Assembly (NCBI GenBank): GCA_017936545.1
Contig: JAGBFJ010000103.1
Coordinates: forward strand, 1-54,411
Length of the DNA stretch: 54,411 nt
Source: Sutterella sp.
GTDB lineage: Bacteria; Pseudomonadota; Gammaproteobacteria; Burkholderiales; Burkholderiaceae_F
Reading direction: 5' to 3'
Shown here: in pieces, positions 1 through 9,095 of the stretch
Layout of the letters: every line of letters starts with the position of its first letter
Position numbering within the stretch: the stretch's first letter is position 1
Position numbers and translations under genes: made by a program
Notes under the pieces: model-generated
What the model saw: only the letters and a program-made list of their open reading frames with translations
The model's database searches: none
What the model was told of the DNA's origin: nothing

Positions 1-1
1 C

Positions 2-199
2 AGCATGGTGAAGGACACGAGTCTTGCCGCCAACATCACCGTGACTGAAATGTTCATGACGACGCAGCGCATCGTGGCCCGCACCTACGAGCCGCTGGTT
101 CTCTACATCGAGGTCGGCGTCGTGTATCTGCTTTTCTGTACGGTGCTCACGGCCCTGCAGCGCCGCGGCGAAGCGCGTTTTCGGGTCTACGGACGATAA
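2..199 (+). CDS. Amino-acid ABC transporter permease, C-terminal fragment
   Basis: This is the last ~65 codons of an inner-membrane permease of the polar amino-acid (HisM/GlnP/YecS) type; the rest lies before the window. What is visible is the segment KDTSLAANITVTEMF, typical of the region just after the EAA loop in this family, then one membrane helix (about LVLYIEVGVVYLLFCTVLTAL) and a short basic tail. It reads open from the window edge and stops 9 nt before the ATPase gene, which has a GGAG ribosome site in the gap. With the next two genes it forms one importer operon. Substrate cannot be read from this fragment. Confidence 0.85.
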   Translation, partial: SMVKDTSLAANITVTEMFMTTQRIVARTYEPLVLYIEVGVVYLLFCTVLTALQRRGEARFRVYGR

Positions 200-208
200 G
201 GAGGCGCC

Positions 209-967
209 ATGGCAGAGCCTTTTTTCAGTGTTCGCGGTCTCAGGAAGCGTTTCGGCACAGCCGAAGTGCTTCACGGCGTGGATCTCGAGCTTGCGCGCGG
301 GGACGTGCTCGCGCTGATCGGACCGAGCGGTTCGGGCAAGACGACGCTTCTGCGCTCTCTCGACTTTCTTGAGAAAGCTGACGCCGGCGTCATGCATTTT
401 GACGGCGAGAATATCCCCATGCCCGAGGCGGACGGCGCCCGTATCCGAAGCTTTCGCCGCCGGACGGCCTTCGTTTTTCAGAACTACAACCTCTTTCTCA
501 ACCGCACCGCGCTTGAAAACGTCACCGAAGGTCTGATCTGCGTTCACGGCATGAAGAAGGCCGATGCGGAGAGCCTGGCCCGCGGATTGCTCGAACGGGT
601 GGGGCTGGCCGGCCATGAGGACAAGTATCCGAGCGAACTTTCGGGCGGACAGCAGCAGCGCGTGGCGATTGCGCGGGCGCTTGCACCCGATCCGAAGCTG
701 ATGTTTCTCGACGAACCCACTTCGGCGCTTGATCCCGGTCACCGCGGCGAACTCATCCGGCTTCTCTCCGGGATTGCCGCCGAAGGCCGCACCATGATCA
801 TCGTGACGCACGATCTGGTGTTTGCTTCCCGCATGTCCAACAAAACCGCATTGCTGATCGACGGCAACCTGGTCGAGGCCGGTCCGACGGCAGCGGTCTT
901 TTCTCCTGACTTCCGGCCCGCGGATCCCCGTACGTCTGCCTATCTCGCGAGCTACCACCAATCCTGA
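209..967 (+). CDS. Amino-acid ABC transporter ATP-binding protein (GlnQ/TcyN type)
   Basis: Cytoplasmic ATPase that powers the adjacent importer. At 252 residues it has the usual length. Walker [10 protein letters not shown] is at residues 38-46, the Q-loop is in VFQNYNLF, the ABC signature [15 protein letters not shown] is near 144-158, Walker B and D-loop [13 protein letters not shown] near 165-177, and the switch histidine is in IIVTHDL. The sequence style ([15 protein letters not shown]) fits the polar amino-acid class that includes cystine, glutamine and histidine importers. It lies between the permease and the binding-protein gene, with 9-10 nt gaps, so it is translated from the same transcript. 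Confidence 0.93.
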   Translation: MAEPFFSVRGLRKRFGTAEVLHGVDLELARGDVLALIGPSGSGKTTLLRSLDFLEKADAGVMHFDGENIPMPEADGARIRSFRRRTAFVFQNYNLFLNRTALENVTEGLICVHGMKKADAESLARGLLERVGLAGHEDKYPSELSGGQQQRVAIARALAPDPKLMFLDEPTSALDPGHRGELIRLLSGIAAEGRTMIIVTHDLVFASRMSNKTALLIDGNLVEAGPTAAVFSPDFRPADPRTSAYLASYHQS

Positions 968-977
968 GGAATGCATC

Positions 978-1796
978 ATGCATAAGTCCATTTGCGCCGG
1001 CCGCCGCCGGCTCCTCGCCGCCGCCTCGTTTTCCGCGGCGCTGATCATGACGGGCTGCGACAAAAAGGCTCCCGCCGTACCGGCTTCGCTTCTCGAGCGC
1101 GTGCGCGCCAAAGGCGAAATGCTGATCGGCACCGAAGGCACCTGGGCGCCCTGGTGCTATCACGATGCTTCCGGCGCTCTGACGGGATTTGACGTGGAGC
1201 TCGGCAGACTGATCGCCAAAAAAATCGGCGTCAAGGCGGTTTTCATGGAAGGCAAATGGGACGGTCTGCTCGCCGGGCTCGACGCCGGCCGATTTGATCT
1301 GATGATCAACGGCGTCGACCGCACGCCCGAACGTGAAAAAGCGTTCGACTTTTCCGATCCGTATGTCTTCAACCGCACGGCCGTCATCGTCCGCGAGGAC
1401 AACCGCTCGATTGCATCTCTCGCCGATCTGCGCGGCAAGACGACCGCCAATACGATTTCGAGCACCTACGCAGCCCTTGCCGAAGCCAACGGCGCAAAGG
1501 TGTCCGGCGTTGACGATCTGCAGCAGACCTTCGAACTGCTGATGAGCGGCCGCATCGACGCGACGCTCAATGCCGAAGTGGCGTTCTTCGACTACAAGCG
1601 CGTGCATCCCGAAGCCAAGGTCCGCATCGCCGCGCTGGCTCCCGACGTCACCGCCGTTGCAATCCCGCTCAAGAAGGGCGGCGATTCCGACACGATGAGA
1701 AAGGCCGTCAACGACGCGCTGAAGAGTCTGCGCGATTCGGGAGAACTGTCCGAACTGTCGAAGCGCTTCTTCGGCGGCGATATCACGAAGCCCTGA
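978..1796 (+). CDS. Amino-acid-binding lipoprotein of ABC importer (cystine-binding-like)
   Basis: Family 3 solute-binding protein, 272 residues. The N-terminus has a basic start, a hydrophobic stretch and a lipobox ending IMTGC (cysteine near 27), so it should be lipid-anchored on the periplasmic face of the inner membrane. The mature part has the usual features: an early GTEGTWAPW ligand-pocket segment, GFDVELGRLIAKKIG, and DLMINGVDRTPEREKAFDFS. The layout resembles FliY/TcyJ cystine-binding proteins, but the true ligand (cystine or another polar amino acid) is inferred. It is the last gene of the operon and is followed within 25 nt by a strong terminator. Confidence 0.9.
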   Translation: MHKSICAGRRRLLAAASFSAALIMTGCDKKAPAVPASLLERVRAKGEMLIGTEGTWAPWCYHDASGALTGFDVELGRLIAKKIGVKAVFMEGKWDGLLAGLDAGRFDLMINGVDRTPEREKAFDFSDPYVFNRTAVIVREDNRSIASLADLRGKTTANTISSTYAALAEANGAKVSGVDDLQQTFELLMSGRIDATLNAEVAFFDYKRVHPEAKVRIAALAPDVTAVAIPLKKGGDSDTMRKAVNDALKSLRDSGELSELSKRFFGGDITKP

Positions 1797-1819
1797 CCGT
1801 CGTCTCCGGGAGCATTCGA

Positions 1820-1858
1820 AAAGGCTGCAGGTGTTACGTCTGCAGCCTTTGCATTTTG
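1820..1858 (+). terminator. Rho-independent terminator of the amino-acid ABC operon
   Basis: An 11-bp perfect stem (AAAGGCTGCAG at 1820-1830 with CTGCAGCCTTT at 1840-1850) and a 9-nt loop are followed by TGCATTTT. It lies 24 nt after the binding-protein stop codon. Confidence 0.85.
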
Positions 1859-2038
1859 AGTCGGGCGGGTGAATGAATATTTTGTTCCTCTTGGGAGACG
1901 ATAAAGTCAATCCCACCGACGGCATGTCCGCTTCCGTCATATTCTGGCGTACGGCCTGCTATGCTCACAGAACCGGGCGGCCGAGCTCAGCCGGCATCGG
2001 CATGACGCCGCAGCGGAAACGGTTCGGTACGGGTTCTT

Positions 2039-5000
2039 ATGATTCACACGATTTACAGCAACAGCTACGAAGTTCTCAGAGCAGTGCTTCTGAGCAATGT
2101 GACGGCGCTCGGCTTTGACGAGCCCGGCGGCGGCACGGCGACGGAGGCGGCTTTTTTTGCCCGTGCGTTTGAAAAAGTACCGGTGATTATTCCCAGCCGT
2201 GCCGTCGAGGAGGATCTTCGTCAGGCGATCGCCCGGCGCGACGGGGTCTGCGCCGGCATGGACTTCATGCCTCTTTCCGCATGGATGGGCTTTTTTTCCA
2301 AAGAGCCGCTCGCCAATGTCGTGGGAAACGAAGCCGACTGGATGATCTGGCGCATTCTGCGCGAGGATGGACCCGGGAGCTTTCGCAGAGAGCCCGGGCA
2401 CGAGCGCCTCTCGCACTATCTGGACGGTAAGACCGACTCGGAGATTTATTCGCTCTCGCGGCATATATCGGCCGTTTTCGTGGTCTATGCCACGTATCGC
2501 GTCGACTGGGTGCTCGGCTGGCTCGGCATTCATCCTGAACTGGTGCCCGACGGCCCCGACCGCAGAGAGGAGCAGCGCAGACTGGAGGCGCATCCGGACT
2601 TTGTCTGGCAGTGCGATCTCTGGCGCCGGCTTGCGGATTGTCCGAACTGGCAGGGCAGGGGATTTCTCAGCGATTTTCCCGACACGCTGCGGCGGCTCGC
2701 CGGCAGTGCGGGCAGACGCATGCTGACGCTCGACGGCGGCCGGCGCGTGCCGCTGCCGCCGGCGCTTCACATTTTTGCGCCTTTTGTCGTGCCTCCGCTC
2801 ATGCTTCCGATTCTGAAGGCATTTGCGCAGTCGGGCAGGGACGTCTGGTTCTACCTGCTCAATCCCTGCTCCGAATACTGGTTCGATCTGGTTCCGAGAA
2901 GGCTCTTTGACTGGCGAAGCGATGACGGAGGCGAGGCAGCCGTCGGCCATCCGATTCTTGCCGACAACGGGCGCAGCACCCGGGCCAATCTCGATCGTCT
3001 GTGGCGTTTTACGGCCGTATCCGATCCGGAGCTGCGCCTGACGGAAATCGATCTGCCGAAGCCCGCCGAGCCGGCTGCTGCGCAGGAGCGCTGCTTTCTT
3101 CGGGCCTTCGCCGGCCGTCCTCAGGAGCTGACCGCTGATCTGGCGGCGGAATTTCAGAGTTTTTATCTGGAAAGCCGGGAACCGGCGCTGCTGCGCCGCA
3201 TTCAGGATTCTGTTCTGACTCTGACGCCGCTGAATGAAACTGCCGAAGGAGCCGGCCTTTTTAACGGAAGTGACTGCTCACTCTTTTTTATGCGGGCGCC
3301 GACCGCGACTCGTGAACTCGAGGGGCTGGCGGACTGGCTGCAGAATGCTTTTCAGACGGATCCTGATCTGAAGCCCGACGACGTTCTTGTCGTGACGCCC
3401 GATATTTCCTCATCGGCACCTCTCGTCGACAAGGTTTTCGGGAGCCTTCCGGAGGGGAGGAGGATTGCGTGGCGTTTTACCGGATTGCGGGCACTGGATA
3501 CGGATACGGCGGCTCAGGCGTTCTTTGCGCTGGCTTCGCTGATGACGGGCCGGGCACGCAGAGAGGAGTTCGAGTCCTGGCTTTCGATGCCGCTCGTGTC
3601 GCAGCGCTTCGGTCTTTCTGTCTCGGATCTCTCTGCCGTTTCGACCTGGCTGCGAGGCGCAGGCTATCGCTTCGGTCTTTCGGACGGTCATCTGATGTCG
3701 CTCGATCCCTGGACCTTCGCCCATGTCCGGGAAATGACGCTCGAGCGCGCCGTCGAACGTCTGACGCTCGGCTTCATGCTTCCCGACGAAGAGAAGAAAC
3801 CCTTCGGCGACACGGTGCCGATTCGCGGCAGCGAGGAAGAGGGCTGGGTCAGCACGGCAGATCAGCCGTCGCTTCTTGCCGTGCTGGCCGGGGTGAGCGC
3901 GCTGCTGGAGGAATTCCGCCTGAGGACGGCGGGACTTAAGCCTGCCCGCGAATGGACGGACTGGATTGCCGATGCCTTCGGCGCCTTCTTCCCGGCAGAG
4001 CGGGGAGACGTCAGCTATACCCGGCTTCGTTCTGCCGCTGCCGACATGCGCCGCGAAATCGAGCGTGCCGGGGAGGCCGGCGGAGAAGAACCCGAGATAT
4101 CCTTTGAACTCTTTATCAAAGCCGTGTCCGAGCGGCTCGAAGGACAGCCCGGCGGCGGAGCCGGCACCAATGCCGTGACGTTTACCGGCATGGCTCAGCT
4201 GCGGGCGATTCCCTACAAAGTCATTGCGGTTTTCGGACTCAATGACGACTGTGCCTTTCCGGGCTCGACGCGCCGCGAGGAATTCGATCTGATGGCCGCG
4301 GCGCCGAGAAGAGGCGACCGCGACAGCCGCATCGACAACCGCAACGTGTTTCTTGATCTGCTGCTTGCCGCACGGCAGCGCTTCCTCATTTCCTACGTCT
4401 GCGGCACAGGTGCGGGCGCGGTCGAACGCCGGCCTTCGATCGTCGCTCAGGAACTCCTTGACTGGATTCTGTCCCATGCCGAAAGCCGGCGGGAGCGTCG
4501 GGCTGCCGAAAAGCAGCTGACGGTGACCCTGAGCCTCAATGCCTTCTCGCCCGACAATTTCCGAACCGGCACCCGAGGCTGGCGCAGCCATGACCGTCTG
4601 CTCCTCAGCGCTGTAACCGCGGCGGCCCGTTCGGGTTACCGCGGCCCTGAAACCAGGCTGGCCGACAGCGGCGTGACGCTCGGAGAAACAGCGGTGCCCC
4701 TGTCCGCTCTTTATGCCTTCTGGAAGGCGCCCAGCAGCTGGGCGCTCCGGGCGCTCGGGATCACGCTGCCCGAGCGTCTGACGGACAAGGCGGAGGGACT
4801 GATGCCGGATAGCGGAGGTCTGGCTGCCTGGCAGCGCTCGACGGAAGCCTTCAAGGCCGCCGTCTCTGAAGAGGGTCTTGAAGCACTGCGCTCCCGCTGG
4901 GCGGCAGATCCCCGCTGCGGAGCGGCAGGCGTCCGGGACTGGGCGGTCGAGAAGGATCTGAACATCGGCGCGGGTCTGGCCGAAGCCTTTCTTGCCAGAA

Positions 5001-5566
5001 CGGCAGGTCTGGCGTCCGCGGACGACAGGCAGATCGAAGTCCGTCCGGATCCTTCCATGCCGGTATTGACTCATCGCCTGACCGGACTGTACGAGAGTCC
5101 CGGCGGACTTCTTCTGGTTCGCGCGACGGCCTCATCTCTCAAGGGGAGCGGCACCGCAAGAGCCTTTTTCGAATACGTCCATGCCCGCGCCGCCGGGACG
5201 GTCCTCCAGGCCGACGTGGTTTGCCGGGGATCGGACGACGAGCCGGTCAGCATCGTGACCTTCCCTCCTGTCAGTGAAACGGACGCGGCGCACGTGCTGT
5301 CGGCCGTTCTCGGCCTTTACGTCCGAACGGCCGGCTGTGCGGCTTCCGCCGCAGATACGACGGGGCCGTCGCAGGGATACAAGACAAAGGAGCAGAAGGA
5401 CTTCAGAGCAGAGTCCCTGCTTTGGCGCGGACGGGATCTCGCCGGCGCGCGCAAGACCCGGGAGAAGCTTGAAAAAGGGCTTGCCGGGATGATTGCGGCC
5501 GGGAGTCCCGAAGAGTTTGCCGAAGCGCTGCAGGCATTTGAGAGGGCGGCCTCCGAGCCCTTCTGA
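2039..5566 (+). CDS. recC: RecBCD exonuclease V subunit gamma (RecC)
   Basis: RecC recognises Chi and splits the DNA strands in the RecBCD end-resection machine. The protein has 1175 residues against about 1120 in E. coli. The N-terminus (IYSNSYEVLRAVLL, then VPVIIPSRAVEEDLRQAIARR and a GMDFMPLSAWM segment) follows the RecC plan of an inactive SF1 helicase fold. The middle has FTGMAQLRAIPYKVIAVFGLNDDCAFP, matching the RecC signature around the Chi tunnel. No Walker A motif is seen, as expected. It is first in a recC-recB-recD operon, 14 nt ahead of recB. The start at 2039 has only a weak ribosome site; no better ATG is present. Confidence 0.93.
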   Translation: MIHTIYSNSYEVLRAVLLSNVTALGFDEPGGGTATEAAFFARAFEKVPVIIPSRAVEEDLRQAIARRDGVCAGMDFMPLSAWMGFFSKEPLANVVGNEADWMIWRILREDGPGSFRREPGHERLSHYLDGKTDSEIYSLSRHISAVFVVYATYRVDWVLGWLGIHPELVPDGPDRREEQRRLEAHPDFVWQCDLWRRLADCPNWQGRGFLSDFPDTLRRLAGSAGRRMLTLDGGRRVPLPPALHIFAPFVVPPLMLPILKAFAQSGRDVWFYLLNPCSEYWFDLVPRRLFDWRSDDGGEAAVGHPILADNGRSTRANLDRLWRFTAVSDPELRLTEIDLPKPAEPAAAQERCFLRAFAGRPQELTADLAAEFQSFYLESREPALLRRIQDSVLTLTPLNETAEGAGLFNGSDCSLFFMRAPTATRELEGLADWLQNAFQTDPDLKPDDVLVVTPDISSSAPLVDKVFGSLPEGRRIAWRFTGLRALDTDTAAQAFFALASLMTGRARREEFESWLSMPLVSQRFGLSVSDLSAVSTWLRGAGYRFGLSDGHLMSLDPWTFAHVREMTLERAVERLTLGFMLPDEEKKPFGDTVPIRGSEEEGWVSTADQPSLLAVLAGVSALLEEFRLRTAGLKPAREWTDWIADAFGAFFPAERGDVSYTRLRSAAADMRREIERAGEAGGEEPEISFELFIKAVSERLEGQPGGGAGTNAVTFTGMAQLRAIPYKVIAVFGLNDDCAFPGSTRREEFDLMAAAPRRGDRDSRIDNRNVFLDLLLAARQRFLISYVCGTGAGAVERRPSIVAQELLDWILSHAESRRERRAAEKQLTVTLSLNAFSPDNFRTGTRGWRSHDRLLLSAVTAAARSGYRGPETRLADSGVTLGETAVPLSALYAFWKAPSSWALRALGITLPERLTDKAEGLMPDSGGLAAWQRSTEAFKAAVSEEGLEALRSRWAADPRCGAAGVRDWAVEKDLNIGAGLAEAFLARTAGLASADDRQIEVRPDPSMPVLTHRLTGLYESPGGLLLVRATASSLKGSGTARAFFEYVHARAAGTVLQADVVCRGSDDEPVSIVTFPPVSETDAAHVLSAVLGLYVRTAGCAASAADTTGPSQGYKTKEQKDFRAESLLWRGRDLAGARKTREKLEKGLAGMIAAGSPEEFAEALQAFERAASEPF

Positions 5567-5580
5567 GTGAGATGTGAACG

Positions 5581-8500
5581 ATGACCGAGCAACCGATTCC
5601 CTATGACGACGCGCCTCTGCCCGATGAGGCGGAATTTGCGCAAGTGCATATTGAAGACATGCCGGAGACGGATCTGCCGTTTGTAGCGCTGCCCGATGAC
5701 GCCGAGGATGGCGCTGCCGGTCCGTCCGGCGAGCCCGAAGATGCGGGAGAGTTCGACGTTCTGACCGCGCCGCTGACTGTTCCGACGCTGCTGGAAGCCT
5801 CGGCCGGCACGGGAAAAACCTTTTCGATCAAGCATCTCGTTCTTCGTCTGGTTGTCGAAGAGGACATGCCGATCGACCGAATTCTGGTGGTGACCTTTAC
5901 CCGTGCGGCAACGGCCGAACTCGCTTCGCGCATTCAGGCGCATCTGGCGGAAGCCTCGGGATTCGCCGCGGGCGTGCTGGAGGCAGAAGAAGTCGACGGT
6001 CTGATCGTGCGCCAGATCGAAAAATGGCGTTCCGAAGGCCGGATTGCGGATCGCGACATAGCGGGACGCCTCAGGGCTGCGCTTTCGGGTTTTGACAATG
6101 CGGCGATCTATACCATCCACAGCTTCTGTCAGAAGATGCTGACCGGACATGCTTTCAGCGCATCGGGCGCCTTCGACTGCGAAATGAGCGAGGATGATGC
6201 CGATCTGCGCCGAGAAACAGCGGAAGATTTTCTGCGCCGCGAACTCGACCGCACGCCGGATGCGGACCTCAGACGACGTCTGATGGCAGGCGAAGACTGG
6301 GAGGGAAAGCTCGCCGTGCTGGCGGCAACGACGCCTGATCTCGCACCGAGAGTGATCAGGGAGGAGCCCGGCTCGCCGGAGGACGCGGTGCTCCGGCGGT
6401 TTGCCGATGAGGCGCCCGGCATGCTGAGAGAGCTCAAGGCCCGGCGAGGCATGCTGACCTTCGACGATCTTCTCGTCGATATGTGGCTGAAGCTTCGTGA
6501 AGACCGTTCGGGACATCTGGCGGGCGCCATTCGCAATGCCTACCGCGGCGTGCTCATCGACGAGTTTCAGGACACCGATCCCCTGCAGTTCGCCGTGTTC
6601 CGCCGGCTCTTTCTGGACCGATCCGATGATGCCGTCCGGGGCGGGCGCGCACTCTTTTTCGTGGGCGATCCGAAACAGGCCGTGTATCGCTTCAGATCCG
6701 CCGATCTCAATACCTATATGAAGGCCCGTTCGCTGATCGGACGCCGCGCCAGACTGGCGACGAACTTCCGTTCGTCTCCTAAGCTCGTTGAAGCCGTCAA
6801 TGCCTTTTTCAGCGAAGGCCAGACGCCCGGCGGTCCCGGGGCTTTTCTGCGATCCGATCTGACCTACGAGCCGGTCAAAGCCTCGTCCGGAAGAACCGGT
6901 CTCTGGCGTTTCTCAGACGGCGAATGGCGTGAAACCGTGCCGATGGAAATCTGGACGTCGGATCCGCCCTTTGCCAAAGCGGACGAGAGGAAGGCCGCCG
7001 GCCGGGAGGCGCTGGCCAACGACATCGCCGAGCTGATTCTGGCGGGTCGGGAAAAACGCGCCGCACTGGCCGCCGGAGAAGAAGATGAAGTGATCGCCGA
7101 GGTTGAATCCGGAGGCCGCCGCATTGCGCTTCGGGCGCTGAGGCCGGGAGACATTGCGATCCTGATCAGAAAGCGCAGCAGCGCGGACGACATCCGTCAG
7201 GTGCTTGCCGAGCGCGGGATCCGCATCCGCATGAAGAGCAGCGAGGACGTCTGCTTCAGCGAAGAGGCGGGCGAAGTCATGCTCATTCTGCGGGCCTTTG
7301 CTTCTCCTGCGGACGAGCGCATCATGCGCGCGGCACGGGTCACCCGGCTCATGGGCGATACGCTTTCCGGCGTTGCGAAGAGCAGCGAGGAGGAGCGAAC
7401 GCGCTATCGCGAGCTTTTTGAAGAAGGCCGGCGCCGCTGGCAGAGATCGGGCGTGGCGGCGGCATTCGCCAGACTCTTCGAAATCTGCCGGACGGCTGAA
7501 CGCGTGCTTCCCGCCGAAGGCGGCGAACAGCGCCTGACCAACTATGAACACCTCATCGAACTGCTGCACGAAGCAGGGAAACGCTATGACACCCCGACGG
7601 GGCTCATCGCCTGGTTTGAAAAAGCCTGCTCGGTAAAAAGTCAGGCGGATAACCGCACTCTGAGACTGGCCGGCGACGCCAATCTGGTCACGCTCGAGAC
7701 CATTCACTCAAGCAAGGGACTGCAGTATCCGGTGGTGTACATTCCATACGGCGAGATGCTGTCTCATTCAAAGGAAAAGAAAGCGGTCTTCCGCGATCTG
7801 AATCCGACCGACGGCTCGATGTGCGTCACGCTCACGCACAGAGAGGAAACGGAAAGTCCTTCCTGCACAAGGGAAGCCGAAGAGGAACTGGTTCGTCTTG
7901 CTTATGTCGCCATAACGAGAGCGGCGGCGAGAGCGGTGATTTCGGTCCCCGTGACGGCTAAGTCGGCAAAAAACGGCGGCTGGCACGGAACCATGCTCAA
8001 ATCGGCCTTCTTCCGAGCGCTGGCCGGATCATCCGAGGCCGGCGAGGGGGACGTCCGCCGGGCTTTTGCGGCACTGGGAGCGCATTCCGATGCCGTGCTG
8101 GTGCGGGATGTCCGGCAGCCGGCCGGCAGGGTCGCCGCTTTGCCGGCCGTCCCTGAGGACGAGGCGCAGGATGCTTTCGGAACGGATCCCGCCTCGGACG
8201 TCGAGCCCGCCTGGCGAATCAGTTCCTTTACCGGACTGACAAGAATGATGGCGGACGACGATGCCGGCATGCCGCAGCGCTGGTTCGGCCGGGCCCGCAG
8301 ACCCCGGGTGATGAACGACATTCTGAGTTTTCCCCGGGGCACCCAGCCAGGCGACTGTCTTCACTGCATTCTGGAGGAAGCGGATTTTCAGGCGCTCGCT
8401 CCCGATACGCCCGAAGCGCAGGCGGCTCGTCTGCAGCTTGCCCGATCAGTGATCGAACGGCGGCTGACCTTCGAGTCCGACGACGCCCGGCATTCGGCGG

Positions 8501-9093
8501 TCGAAGGCGCGGCGGCTATGATTTACGATGTTCTCAATGCTGAAATTCTTCCCGGCATCCGGCTTCGCGATGTTCCTCCCGGCGCCCGTTCGGCGGAAAT
8601 GCCGTTTTTGATTTCCATGGGGGCCGGCGTGACCGCGGAGCGTCTGGGGAGGTTTCTTGAAACGCTCGGACCGGCCTATGCCGTGCCCGGGCTGACCGAC
8701 GAGTCGCTGGCCGGCTATCTCACCGGCTTCATCGACCTTGCTTTCGGCGCGGGCGGACGATTCTGGATTCTGGACTGGAAGAGCAACGCGATTCCCGATC
8801 ATGTCCGCCGGGCGGCGGATTTCACGCAGGAGGTGATGGCCGCAGAAATGACGAAGCATCACTACCGTCTGCAGTATCTGATCTATCTGGTGGCGCTCAG
8901 GCGCTTCCTGCGTGCAAGACTCGGGCCCGACTACCGCGACGACCTGATCGGGGGAGCCGTCTATGTGTTCCTGCGCGGCGTCCGAGCCGGTGCCGTGCGC
9001 ACGGCCGAGGGCATTCAGGGCGCGGTATTCGATCCCGTGCCCCCTGCCGCCGTGGCCGGACTCGACCGTTTTTTTGCCGGTGAGGACCAATAA
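5581..9093 (+). CDS. recB: RecBCD exonuclease V subunit beta (RecB), helicase-nuclease
   Basis: RecB is the 3'-5' SF1 helicase and the sole nuclease of RecBCD. At 1170 residues it is close to the usual ~1180. Walker A EASAGTGKTF lies near 72-81, preceded by an acidic, proline-rich tail of about 60 residues that is longer than in E. coli RecB. Helicase motifs follow: VVTFTRAATAEL, LIDEFQDTDPLQ, FFVGDPKQAVYRFRSAD, VTLETIHSSKGLQYPVV and ELVRLAYVAITRA. The C-terminal nuclease core is intact, with LDWKSN near 1065 (the catalytic Asp and Lys) and then HHYRLQYLIYLVALRRFL. It ends 2 nt before recD. Confidence 0.97.
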   Translation: MTEQPIPYDDAPLPDEAEFAQVHIEDMPETDLPFVALPDDAEDGAAGPSGEPEDAGEFDVLTAPLTVPTLLEASAGTGKTFSIKHLVLRLVVEEDMPIDRILVVTFTRAATAELASRIQAHLAEASGFAAGVLEAEEVDGLIVRQIEKWRSEGRIADRDIAGRLRAALSGFDNAAIYTIHSFCQKMLTGHAFSASGAFDCEMSEDDADLRRETAEDFLRRELDRTPDADLRRRLMAGEDWEGKLAVLAATTPDLAPRVIREEPGSPEDAVLRRFADEAPGMLRELKARRGMLTFDDLLVDMWLKLREDRSGHLAGAIRNAYRGVLIDEFQDTDPLQFAVFRRLFLDRSDDAVRGGRALFFVGDPKQAVYRFRSADLNTYMKARSLIGRRARLATNFRSSPKLVEAVNAFFSEGQTPGGPGAFLRSDLTYEPVKASSGRTGLWRFSDGEWRETVPMEIWTSDPPFAKADERKAAGREALANDIAELILAGREKRAALAAGEEDEVIAEVESGGRRIALRALRPGDIAILIRKRSSADDIRQVLAERGIRIRMKSSEDVCFSEEAGEVMLILRAFASPADERIMRAARVTRLMGDTLSGVAKSSEEERTRYRELFEEGRRRWQRSGVAAAFARLFEICRTAERVLPAEGGEQRLTNYEHLIELLHEAGKRYDTPTGLIAWFEKACSVKSQADNRTLRLAGDANLVTLETIHSSKGLQYPVVYIPYGEMLSHSKEKKAVFRDLNPTDGSMCVTLTHREETESPSCTREAEEELVRLAYVAITRAAARAVISVPVTAKSAKNGGWHGTMLKSAFFRALAGSSEAGEGDVRRAFAALGAHSDAVLVRDVRQPAGRVAALPAVPEDEAQDAFGTDPASDVEPAWRISSFTGLTRMMADDDAGMPQRWFGRARRPRVMNDILSFPRGTQPGDCLHCILEEADFQALAPDTPEAQAARLQLARSVIERRLTFESDDARHSAVEGAAAMIYDVLNAEILPGIRLRDVPPGARSAEMPFLISMGAGVTAERLGRFLETLGPAYAVPGLTDESLAGYLTGFIDLAFGAGGRFWILDWKSNAIPDHVRRAADFTQEVMAAEMTKHHYRLQYLIYLVALRRFLRARLGPDYRDDLIGGAVYVFLRGVRAGAVRTAEGIQGAVFDPVPPAAVAGLDRFFAGEDQ

Positions 9094-9095
9094 CG

